From Micropterix aruncella (lineage: Eukaryota; Arthropoda; Insecta; Lepidoptera; Micropterigidae), in the NCBI GenBank assembly GCA_944548615.1, contig CALYMY010000064.1, positions 62,001-126,000 on the forward strand: a stretch of 64,000 nucleotides of DNA, written 5' to 3'. This document shows positions 1 to 8,424 of this stretch, in pieces. A program made the position numbers and the translations under genes. The notes beneath the pieces were generated by a model that ran no database searches, had not been told where the DNA came from, and saw only the letters and a list, made by a program, of their open reading frames with translations. Numbering within the stretch: position 1 is the stretch's first letter; each line of letters begins with the position of its first letter.

Positions 1-448
1 TTACCGTCGTACATACGTACACACTTACCGTCGTACATACGTACACACTTACCGTCGTACATACGTACACACTTACCGTCGTACATACGTACACACTTAC
101 CGTCGTACATACGTACACACTTACCGTCGTACATACGTACACACTTACCGTCGTACATACGTACACACTTACCGTCGTACATACGTACACACTTACCGTC
201 GTACATACGTACACACTTACCGTCGTACATACGTACACACTTACCGTCGTACATACGTACACAATTACCGTCGTACATACGTACACACTTACCGTCGTAC
301 ATACGTACACACTTACCGTCGTACATACGTACACACTTACCGTCGTACATACGTACACACTTACCGTCGTACATACGTACACACTTACCGTCGTACATAC
401 GTACACACTTACCGTCGTACATACGTACACACTTACCGTCGTACATAC
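1..448. repeat. 24-bp satellite array, variant A
   Basis: Tandem array of about 19 units reading ttaccgtcgta then catacgtacacac. It differs from the main variant of the window at two positions: g for t after cgtc, and g for a in catacgtac. The only internal change I see is acaattacc near 264. It carries no gene. The array continues beyond the left edge of the window. Confidence 0.97.
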
Positions 449-1277
449 CTACACACTTACCGTCGTACATTCATACACACTTACCGTCGTACATACATAC
501 ACACTTACCGTCGTACATACATACACACTTACCGTCGTACATACATACACACTTACCGTCGTACATACATACACTTTTACCGTCGTACATACATACACAC
601 TTACCGTCGTACATACATACACACTTACCGTCGTACATACATACACACTTACCGTCGTACATACATACACACTTACCGTCGTACATACATACACACTTAC
701 CGTCGTACATACATACACACTTACCGTCGTACATACATACACACTTACCGTCGTACATACATACACACTTACCGTCGTACATACATACACACTTACCGTC
801 GTACATACATACACACTTACCGTCGTACATACATACACACTTACCGTCGTACATACATACACACTTACCGTCGTACATACATACACACTTACCGTCGTAC
901 ATACATACACACTTACCGTCGTACATACATACACACTTACCGTCGTACATACATACACACTTACCGTCGTACATACATACACACTTACCGTCGTACATAC
1001 ATACACACTTACCGTCGTACATACATACACACTTACCGTCGTACATACATACACACTTACCGTCGTACATACATACACACTTACCGTCGTACATACATAC
1101 ACACTTACCGTCGTACATACATACACACTTACCGTCGTACATACATACACACTTATCGTCGTACATACATACACACTTACCGTCGTACATACATACACAC
1201 TTACCGTCGTACATACATACACACTTACCGTCGTACATACATACACACTTACCGTCGTACATACATACACACTTACC
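449..1277. repeat. 24-bp satellite array, variant B
   Basis: About 34 units of ttaccgtcgta then catacatacacac, which keeps the cgtcgta of variant A but has catacatac like variant C. The switch from A occurs within two units: 449 has c where A has g and B has a, and 471 has a private t. Other changes are at 575-576 (acttttacc) and 1155 (ttatcgtc). The array ends at the 5' end of retrotransposon copy 1. The 273- and 263-codon minus-strand frames here are repeats of an octapeptide and are not genes. Confidence 0.96.
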
Positions 1278-1580
1278 CCACAGGCAGAGGTGATACTGCT
1301 ACGTGGCGCGTCCCCGGGTGGCGGATAGGGGAATGCCCGCTGTTTGCGTAGTGCGACGGAGGGTAGGAGTGAAATAAAATAGCTCCCGCGGACCTAAACA
1401 CCCCAAGCCAAGGAGGTGAGACATCGTGCCGAGGGCTGGATGGTACTAGGGTTATGGTGCCGCAAGCGATTCCCCTGGGGCACCTGGTCCAACCCCGGGT
1501 GTATTTAAGTGGCCTTACTCCTGGAGAGCTATCGTAAAGGGAGCGGACCTTTTAGTTCGGGCGTACTCGTGGGAACCAAA
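1278..1580 (+). other. 5' UTR of retrotransposon copy 1
   Basis: GC-rich leader of about 300 bp, nearly identical in copy 2 (8122-8424). It holds three upstream ATGs (1333, 1440, 1454). The one at 1440 opens a 22-codon frame closed by TAA at 1506-1508, in the same frame as ORF1 and directly abutting the start of the ORF1 open frame. An internal promoter would be expected here for an element that transposes autonomously, but I cannot point to a defined promoter motif. Confidence 0.6.
1440..1508 (+). other. 22-codon upstream ORF in the leader of copy 1
   Basis: ATG at 1440 followed by 21 sense codons and TAA at 1506-1508, in the same frame as ORF1. The ORF1 frame is open from the next codon (GTG, 1509). 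The same arrangement is at 8284-8352 in copy 2. It could be a regulatory uORF, or the original ORF1 start cut off by a stop. There is no evidence of translation. Confidence 0.35.
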
Positions 1581-2906
1581 ATTGAAGAAAACAAATTAAA
1601 TACTCTGAAGATCGGGCAGCACGCCCAACAAGCAGCGCTTGATGCAAGCGCGGGGATGAAAAAGATGGAAGCATGGGATCGGCTGGAAAAGCTGATAACT
1701 GGGCTTTACGATTTTGCTAATCCTAAGCCAAACGTCCATAAGGAGATTAAGTCGAAGGTGGTGGCCATTGGCAACGCCTTCAGACGACTCAAGGAGATGG
1801 AGGCAGTTAAGCCGAGGTTAACTCAGCCCCAGCCGAGTCTCATACCGCCGATTATGCAGACGCCACCGACACCGTTGCGCACTCGGACCTATTCCGAGAC
1901 GACGGCTAAAGATACGGAAGCAGAAGAAGGCGAGGAAATGTTGACGCCAAATTCCCGGGACCTAGTTACAGGGAAAAGGCGGAAGCGCACCTCACCTGAG
2001 GCGGACGTCAAAGAGGCGAAGAAGCGCAAAGAACAGCGTGCTCCGCCACCGCCCCAGGCGGAAACCCAGCCCCCCAAAACTGGGGAGTGGCAGATGGTCA
2101 AAAAAAAGAAAAAGAAGACGAAGAAGCAGACGAAAGAGCAGCCCTCGAAACAGAGGAAACGAGCGGCGCGACCGGAAGCAATCATCATCCGCCCGACGGA
2201 CAAGGGGTCTTACTCCGAAATCCTCAAGAGGATGAAGAAGGACGCGACAGCCGGCGAGTCTCAACAATGCGTTGACAAGATCCGTAAGACAGCCACGGGA
2301 GACATGCTGATCATCCTCACGAAGGAGAATACCGACAAAGTCCCCGACCTACAGGCTGCCCTGACCAAACTCCTCGGAGAAGAGGCGGAGGTCATCAGCA
2401 AGACACCGGAGGAAGAACTCCAAATTAAGGACCTCGACGAGACGACGACGAAGGACGAGGTACTCGAGGCACTGAAGAAGGCCGCTGGGGACGACTCCAA
2501 AATCCCATTGAATGCAGTTAAATCGCTGCGTAAAGCATACGGTGGCACCCAAATGGCGTGGGTGAGACTACCGGTGGAAACGGCGAAGAAAGTTGTCGGG
2601 AAAGACAGCAAGATCAAGATAGGCTGGGTTAACTGCCGGATTAGAGGAGTGGAGAGGCCCCTAAAATGCTATAAGTGCTGGGACTTCGGGCATCTTGCTA
2701 ACAATTGCAAGAGTGAGGTAGACCGCTCCAAACTCTGCATAAAATGCGGCGAGGACGGCCACTTGGTGGCCAATTGCAAGAAGGAAGCCAAATGCGCCCT
2801 CTGTGTCACGAAGGGCTTCGCGGACAATTGCGCTCACATCGCTGGTAGCAATAGATGTCCGGTGTACAAGAAGGCTGTCCAGGCGTCAAAAATAAAACGA
2901 CGATGA
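1581..2906 (+). CDS. ORF1 gag-like nucleic-acid-binding protein, copy 1 (start codon altered)
   Basis: Coding region matching copy 2 ORF1, which would make a retrotransposon gag-like RNA-binding protein of the ribonucleoprotein particle. The frame is open from 1509 (GTG, straight after TAA), but where copy 2 has ATG at its codon 25 this copy has ATT (1581-1583). The next in-frame ATG is at 1656. The protein has a charged, proline-rich middle, a lysine-rich block (KKKKKKTKKQTK) near the centre, and three C-terminal zinc knuckles: CYKCWDFGHLANNC, CIKCGEDGHLVANC, and a CX2C...H...C motif ending at 2858. The knuckles bind nucleic acid in this clade. The ORF overlaps ORF2 by four bases. No internal stops. 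Translation may start at 1656, or the copy may be ORF1-defective. Confidence 0.8.
   Translation: MEENKLNTLKIGQHAQQAALDASAGMKKMEAWDRLEKLITGLYDFANPKPNVHKEIKSKVVAIGNAFRRLKEMEAVKPRLTQPQPSLIPPIMQTPPTPLRTRTYSETTAKDTEAEEGEEMLTPNSRDLVTGKRRKRTSPEADVKEAKKRKEQRAPPPPQAETQPPKTGEWQMVKKKKKKTKKQTKEQPSKQRKRAARPEAIIIRPTDKGSYSEILKRMKKDATAGESQQCVDKIRKTATGDMLIILTKENTDKVPDLQAALTKLLGEEAEVISKTPEEELQIKDLDETTTKDEVLEALKKAAGDDSKIPLNAVKSLRKAYGGTQMAWVRLPVETAKKVVGKDSKIKIGWVNCRIRGVERPLKCYKCWDFGHLANNCKSEVDRSKLCIKCGEDGHLVANCKKEAKCALCVTKGFADNCAHIAGSNRCPVYKKAVQASKIKRR
2903..2906 (+). promoter_or_regulatory. ATGA stop-start overlap, ORF1/ORF2 of copy 1
   Basis: The ORF2 ATG (2903-2905) overlaps the ORF1 TGA (2904-2906). The same ATGA occurs in copies 2 and 3. 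A comparable stop-start junction (UAAUG) in the R1-clade element SART1 mediates termination-reinitiation, so coupled translation is the likely role here. An alternative upstream ATG for ORF2 at 2855 lies inside ORF1. Confidence 0.6.
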
Positions 2907-5896
2907 GAGTACTGCAGCTCAACCTCAATCACTGTGAGGCTGCACACGACCTGCTAACGCAGTCGGTGCGGGAGCTGAAGCCCGACCTCGTCATGATCTC
3001 GGAGCCATACAAGCATCTCAATGGTCAGCCGTGGGAGACGGACACCACCGCTAAGGCCGTTATTTGGTCCTGTGGTAAGCATCCTTTCCAGAGGGTTGCC
3101 AACACAACGGAGAGCGGCTTTGTAAGAGCTAAGCTGGATGAAATCCACTTCTACAGCTGCTATGCACCACCTAGCCTATCCATCGACGAGTTTTCGGACC
3201 TCCTGGACCGACTTACTGAGGATGCGAAGCAGCACATCCCCGTGGCAATCGCTGGGGACTTCAACGCCTGGGCAGTCGACTGGGGCAGTAAGGAGACGAA
3301 CGCGAGGGGGCAAACTCTGCTAGAGGCCATGTCCTCATTGGATGTGGTCTTGCTGAATAATGGCGAGAAACCGACGTTCGAAAGAGGAGAGGCGAGGTCA
3401 ATCGTGGACCTCACCTTCGTGAGCAGCAGCCTCGCTACGGGAAGCTGCTCTTGGGAGGTCATGGATATCTACACCGCCAGTGACCATAACGCGATCTTCT
3501 GGGAGGTATCCACCAAACGGAAGACTGGACCAGCACCTAGAAAGACGAATGCTGTTGGCTGGAAGGCGAACACGTTCGACCCCAGCTCACTCCAGGAGGC
3601 CTTCGATGATCGTCCGATCATTGGTAGCAATGCCACGGAGAAGGCGCAGGAAGTCATGAGGAGAGTCACGGAATCTTGCGATGCAGCTATGCCCCGTAAG
3701 CGCAGTGCAAACAAATTCCCGTCGGTATATTGGTGGAACGATACCATCGCCGCCCTTCGCAAGGATTGTATCCGGGCGAGGAGACAGGCACAGCGAGGCC
3801 GGAAGAAACCAGACTCCGAAGAACTGGAGACAAAATACAAAAAGGCACGTCGGACGCTCAACAAAGCGATCAAGGTTAGTAAGGGTCAGTGCTGGAATGA
3901 GCTCCTTGACGAAGTCGAGGGGGACCCGTGGGGGAGACCGTATGGTGTAGTCATGAAGCGGCTGAAAAGCCAGCCGATGCCATCGCCTACCTGTCCCAAG
4001 CTCCTGAAAAAGATCGTCGCGGTGCTGTTCCCACAACAACCGGAGCTCGACTTCTCCACTGAGGAGCACGTCATGGAGGTGATCCCCCCAGTAACTCCTG
4101 CGCAGCTGCTGGAAGCCTGTGGCCGATTCGGAAACACCAAGGCGCCAGGACTGGATGGAATCCCCAACGTTGCCCTGAAGGTGACCATCAACACAGCACC
4201 TGGAATATTCCTGGATGTATACAACGCGTGTCTTCAAGAAGGGATTTTTCCTACAATGTGGAAGCAACAGAGACTGGTACTTCTTCCCAAGGGGAAGAAG
4301 CCACCAGATGAACCTTCGTCCTATCGTCCACTCTGCATGCTGGACACCGCCGGGAAGATACTGGAGCGTATAATACATAAGAGGATAGAAGATGTAGTCG
4401 AGCCACAACTGGCTGACAACCAATACGGGTTTCGTAGAGGCCGCTCCACCTTGGATGCCATCAACCTAGTCGTCTCGATGGCACGGGACGCAATATCTGG
4501 CACCAGGTGGAAATCGGGTACAAAGCAGTACTGTTTGGTAGTAACGTTGGATGTCAAAAATGCCTTCAACTCTGCCAGATGGGACTGCATCATGGAGGCC
4601 CTAGCGAAGATGAACGTGCCAGGATACCTGCGGAGGATGGTTGGAAGCTACTTCACCGACAGGGTCCTAAAATATGATACGGATGAAGGCGCCAAGGAGT
4701 ACAGAGTCACCGGTGGTGTTCCCCAGGGCTCAGTGCTTGGCCCTCTCCTGTGGAACGTCATGTACGACGGTCTCCTGAAGCTGACTCTGCCGAAGAAGGC
4801 TACACTCGTCGCATTTGCGGATGATGTGGCCCTCGTAATCGTCGCCAAACAACTGGAGGAGATCGATTACATCTTTGGCATCACCTACGCAACGATCCGC
4901 CAATGGATGATCTCGGTGGGACTGATGTTGGCAGATCATAAGACAGAGGCCGTGCTGATCACTAGCAGGCAGAAAATTGAAACTATCACGCTGCGAGTCG
5001 GGGACCACGAAATCACTTCCCAGTCGTCACTACGGTATCTGGGAGTGATGATCGATGCCCGGCTCAGCTTTAAGCAGCAGGCAGAGCACGTCGGTACCAA
5101 AGCGGCGGGAGTTGGGACGGTCTTGTCTCGGCTCATGCCCAACATTGGAGGCCCGAAACAGAAAAGAAGAGCACTGCTGTCGTCGGTCACCACGTCAGTC
5201 CTTACATATGGGATTGCCATTTGGGCTGACGTACTGTTGATCCAGCACGCACGACGGAAGGTGGCGTCGGTCTACCGGTTGAGTGCCCTCAGAGTGGCCA
5301 GTGCATTCCGCACGGTGTCGGAGGATGCTGTGTGCGTTATCACCGGGATGCTGCCTATCGGAGTACTCGCGGAGGAACGAAGATGCCTCTACAGGCGAAA
5401 GGGGTCAACAACGCTAGGACCAGCTGAGATGAAGACGGACGAGAGGACCAACAGTCTGCATCGATGGCAGTTGCTGTGGGACGCCTCGACCAATGGGAGA
5501 TGGACTCACCGCCTGATCCCGCAGGTGGATGCATGGGTCAAACGGCCACACGGAGAGGTCAACTATTACCTCACCCAGATGCTCTCAGGACATGGGTGCT
5601 ATCGGGCCTATCTTCACAAGTTTCACCACGAGGATTCCCCGGAGTGCCCGGCCTGCGCAGGAGTCTCCGAAGATGCGGAGCATGTATTCTTCGTGTGCCC
5701 GCGCTTCAACGCGTCCCGAAGCGCTTTCGAGACTGCAGTCGGAGGAAGGATCCAGCCTGAAAACCTGGCGGAAGCTATGCTTTCGACAGAGTCAGCCTGG
5801 GAAGCAACCAGCACTTTTGCGGCGGAAGTCCTAAAGGACCTACGCCAAGCTGAACAGGAGAGAAACAAGGGCAAGAGGAAAAAGAAGAACCACTAA
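2903..5896 (+). CDS. ORF2 endonuclease / reverse transcriptase, copy 1
   Basis: Protein of 997 residues that nicks the target and copies the element RNA at the nick (target-primed reverse transcription). The N-terminal APE-type endonuclease shows LQLNLNH at the start, ISEPY, GDFNAW at about 118-123 and SDH at about 193-195. The reverse transcriptase shows KAPGLDGIPN, SSYRPLCMLDTAGKILERII, YGFRRGRSTLDAI, TLDVKNAF with D550, GGVPQGSVLGPLLWN and the catalytic FADD at 638-641, then YLGVMID. Near the C-terminus a CX2CX8HX4C zinc motif (C915, C918, H927, C932) is typical of R1-type ORF2. All key residues are present and there is no stop. The start at 2903 is chosen because it is the ATG of the conserved ATGA junction. 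The frame extends upstream to an ATG at 2855. Confidence 0.94.
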   Translation: MRVLQLNLNHCEAAHDLLTQSVRELKPDLVMISEPYKHLNGQPWETDTTAKAVIWSCGKHPFQRVANTTESGFVRAKLDEIHFYSCYAPPSLSIDEFSDLLDRLTEDAKQHIPVAIAGDFNAWAVDWGSKETNARGQTLLEAMSSLDVVLLNNGEKPTFERGEARSIVDLTFVSSSLATGSCSWEVMDIYTASDHNAIFWEVSTKRKTGPAPRKTNAVGWKANTFDPSSLQEAFDDRPIIGSNATEKAQEVMRRVTESCDAAMPRKRSANKFPSVYWWNDTIAALRKDCIRARRQAQRGRKKPDSEELETKYKKARRTLNKAIKVSKGQCWNELLDEVEGDPWGRPYGVVMKRLKSQPMPSPTCPKLLKKIVAVLFPQQPELDFSTEEHVMEVIPPVTPAQLLEACGRFGNTKAPGLDGIPNVALKVTINTAPGIFLDVYNACLQEGIFPTMWKQQRLVLLPKGKKPPDEPSSYRPLCMLDTAGKILERIIHKRIEDVVEPQLADNQYGFRRGRSTLDAINLVVSMARDAISGTRWKSGTKQYCLVVTLDVKNAFNSARWDCIMEALAKMNVPGYLRRMVGSYFTDRVLKYDTDEGAKEYRVTGGVPQGSVLGPLLWNVMYDGLLKLTLPKKATLVAFADDVALVIVAKQLEEIDYIFGITYATIRQWMISVGLMLADHKTEAVLITSRQKIETITLRVGDHEITSQSSLRYLGVMIDARLSFKQQAEHVGTKAAGVGTVLSRLMPNIGGPKQKRRALLSSVTTSVLTYGIAIWADVLLIQHARRKVASVYRLSALRVASAFRTVSEDAVCVITGMLPIGVLAEERRCLYRRKGSTTLGPAEMKTDERTNSLHRWQLLWDASTNGRWTHRLIPQVDAWVKRPHGEVNYYLTQMLSGHGCYRAYLHKFHHEDSPECPACAGVSEDAEHVFFVCPRFNASRSAFETAVGGRIQPENLAEAMLSTESAWEATSTFAAEVLKDLRQAEQERNKGKRKKKNH

Positions 5897-6178
5897 GAGG
5901 AAGGAAGCAGTGACTTCGACCATCCGAAGGAAGAGCTAAGGCTTAATCCTCCCCCCGCGCTGTAATGCCTACCGGCGATCCCACGGGGAACAGGAGGCAG
6001 GTGGTAGAGGATGTTTTTTAGTCGGTACGGGTTGCATATTCGCCGAGCCAATGATACATGTCGGGTCTCACCAACCACGGCGGCTCGTGGTCAATAAGAC
6101 CTGACCAAGCCCGACACTCCACCCTGGGAAACCCTATCCCGGGTGCGTACGTAAAAAGTATTTTTAAACCTCTACATA

Positions 6179-6179
<1 letters not shown>
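5897..6179 (+). other. 3' UTR of copy 1
   Basis: Non-coding tail of about 283 bp between the ORF2 stop and the A tail. It contains a predicted stem (5948-5997), the box ttttttagtcggta that also occurs in divergent copy 3, and the terminal stretch cgtaaaaagtattttt followed by cctcta. Conservation across two lineages suggests recognition by the reverse transcriptase, as shown for 3' UTRs of related R1-clade elements. Confidence 0.75.
5948..5997 (+). ncRNA. Conserved RNA stem in 3' UTR, copy 1
   Basis: CCTCC (5948-5952) can pair with GGAGG (5993-5997), and CCCCGCG (5953-5959) with CACGGGG (5982-5988, one mismatch), leaving a four-base bulge (aaca). An inner GCC-TACC-GGC hairpin sits in the loop. 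In copy 3 the outer pairing is CCTCT with AGAGG, a compensatory change. It is a cis-acting RNA element within the retrotransposon transcript, not a separate gene. Pairing was judged by eye. Confidence 0.55.

Positions 6180-6210
<31 letters not shown>
6180..6210 (+). repeat. Poly(A) tail of copy 1
   Basis: Uninterrupted run of 31 A directly followed by satellite (catacatacacac). It marks the 3' end of the retrotransposed copy. The lack of interruptions suggests a recent insertion. Confidence 0.95.
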
Positions 6211-6211
<1 letters not shown>

Positions 6212-8121
6212 ATACATACACACTTACCGTCTTATATACATACACACTTACCGTCTTACATACATACACACTTACCGTCTTACATACATACACACTTACC
6301 GTCTCACATACATACACACTTACCGTCTTACATACATACACACTTACCGTCTTACATACATACACACTTACCGTCTTACATACATACACACTTACCGTCT
6401 TACATACATACACACTTACCGTCTTACATACATACACACTTACCGTCTTACATACATACACACTTACCGTCTTACATACATACACACTTACCGTCTTACA
6501 TACATACACACTTACCGTCTTACATACATACACACTTACCGTTTTACATACATACACACTTACCGTCTTACATACATACACACTTACCGTCTTACATACA
6601 TACACACTTACCGTCTTACATACATACACACTTACCGTCTTACATACATACACACTTACCGTCTTACATACATACACACTTACCGTCTTACATACATACA
6701 CACTTACCGTCTTACATACATACACACTTACCGTCTTACATACATACACACTTACCGTCTTACATACATACACACTTACCGTCTTACATACATACACACT
6801 TACCGTCTTACATACATACACACTTACCGTCTTACATACATACACACTTACCGTCTTACATACATACACACTTACCGTCTTACATACATACACACTTACC
6901 GTCTTACATACATACACACTTACCGTCTTACATACATACACACTTACCGTCTTACATACATACACACTTACCGTCTTACATACATACACACTTACCGTCT
7001 TACCCTACATACACACTTACCGTCTTACATACATACACACTTACCGTCTTACATACATACACACTTACCGTCTTACATACATACACACTTACCGTCTTAC
7101 ATACATACACACTTACCGTCTTACATACATACACACTTACCGTCTTACATACATACACACTTACCGTCTTACATACATACACACTTACCGTCTTACATAC
7201 ATACACACTTACCGTCTTACATACATACACACTTACCGTCTTACATACATACACACTTACCGTCTTACATACATACACACTTACCGTCTTACATACATAC
7301 ACACTTACCGTCTTACATACATACACACTTACCGTCTTACATACATACACACTTACCGTCTTACATACATACACACTTACCGTCTTACATACATACACAC
7401 TTACCGTCTTACATACATACACACTTACCGTCTTACATACATACACACTTACCGTCTTACATACATACACACTTACCGTCTTACATACATACACACTTAC
7501 CGTCTTACATACATACACACTTACCGTCTTACATACATACACACTTACCGTCTTACATACATACACACTTACCGTCTTACATACATACACACTTACCGTC
7601 TTACATACATACACACTTACCGTCTTACATACATACACACTTACCGTCTTACATACATACACACTTACCGTCTTACATACATACACACTTACCGCCTTAC
7701 ATACATACACACTTACCGTCTTACATACATACACACTTACCGTCTTACATACATACACACTTACCGTCTTACATACATACACACTTACCGTCTTACATAC
7801 ATACACACTTACCGTCCTACATACATACACACTTACCGCCTTACATACATACACACTTACCGTCTTACATACATACACACTTACCGTCTTACATACATAC
7901 ACACTTACCGTCTTACTTACATACACACTTACCGTCTTACATACATACACACTTACCGTCTTACATACATACACACTTACCGTCTTACATACATACACAC
8001 TTACCGTCTTACATACATACACACTTACCGTCTTACATACATACACACTTACCGTCTTACATACATACACACTTACCGTCTTACATACATACACACTTAC
8101 CGTCTTACATACATACACACT
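6211..8121. repeat. 24-bp satellite array, variant C (first block)
   Basis: About 80 units of ttaccgtctta then catacatacacac between copies 1 and 2. Variant positions include 6235 (cttatata), an inserted base at about 7003-7005 (ttaccctac), c at 7695, 7817 and 7839, and t at 7917. Markers 6235, 7003 and 7695-7839 recur in the same order in the block at 36891-40627. No gene. Confidence 0.97.
7695..7839. repeat. Satellite marker haplotype H1, first copy
   Basis: Three single-base variants spaced 122 and 22 bp (7695, 7817, 7839) in otherwise standard units. The same bases with the same spacing occur at 36957-37101 and 40412-40556. This marks a shared ancestral block of six or more units. Confidence 0.8.
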
Positions 8122-8424
8122 CCACAGGCAGAGGTGATACTGCTACGTGGCGCGTCCCCGGGTGGCGGATAGGGGAATGCCCGCTGTTTGCGTAGTGCGA
8201 CGGAGGGTAGGAGTGAAATAAAATAGCTCCCGCGGACCTAAACACCCCAAGCCAAGGAGGTGAGACATCGTGCCGAGGGCTGGATGGTACTAGGGTTATG
8301 GTGCCGCAAGCGATTCCCCTGGGGCACCTGGTCCAACCCCGGGTGTATTTAAGTGGCCTTACTCCTGGAGAGCTATCGTAAAGGGAGCGGACCTTTTAGT
8401 TCGGGCGTACTCGTGGGAACCAAA
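8122..8424 (+). other. 5' UTR of retrotransposon copy 2
   Basis: Same leader as copy 1, including the 22-codon upstream frame (8284-8352) that ends in TAA just before the ORF1 open frame. I see no recognisable promoter box. Confidence 0.6.

Larger units (their letters stand above)
1278..6210 (+). mobile_element. R1-clade (Waldo-like) non-LTR retrotransposon, copy 1, full length
   Basis: Element of about 4.9 kb with 5' UTR, ORF1 (gag-like, three CCHC knuckles), ORF2 (APE endonuclease, reverse transcriptase, C-terminal zinc motif), 3' UTR and a pure A tail of 31. It begins ccacaggcag exactly as copy 2 does, so it is full length. The left flank ends, and the right flank after the A tail begins, with the 18-bp target duplication catacatacacacttacc. 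No LTRs are present. Placement in the R1 clade comes from domain order and motifs. Waldo affinity is inferred from insertion in ACAY-type repeats. The left flank is variant B and the right flank variant C. Confidence 0.93.

Noticed and set aside
1..1277. Possible CRISPR array (regular 24-bp repeats)
   Set aside because: The repeats are directly contiguous with no unique spacers, there are no cas genes, and the context is eukaryotic.
1278..1400. HDV-like self-cleaving ribozyme at the 5' end of the retrotransposon
   Set aside because: Such ribozymes occur at 5' ends of some non-LTR elements and the leader is GC-rich, but I could not fit the nested double-pseudoknot pairing by eye. A structure search would settle it.
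3587..4423. 278-codon minus-strand frame inside copy 1, with a twin at 10431-11267
   Set aside because: It is antisense to the endonuclease/RT frame of ORF2, has no recognisable domain, and is explained by codon bias of the sense gene. The other short antisense and alternate frames in the elements were dropped for the same reason.
6150..6180. LTR or terminal repeat in the retrotransposons
   Set aside because: The two ends of each element are unrelated and the 3' end is an A tail with target duplications, so these are non-LTR elements.
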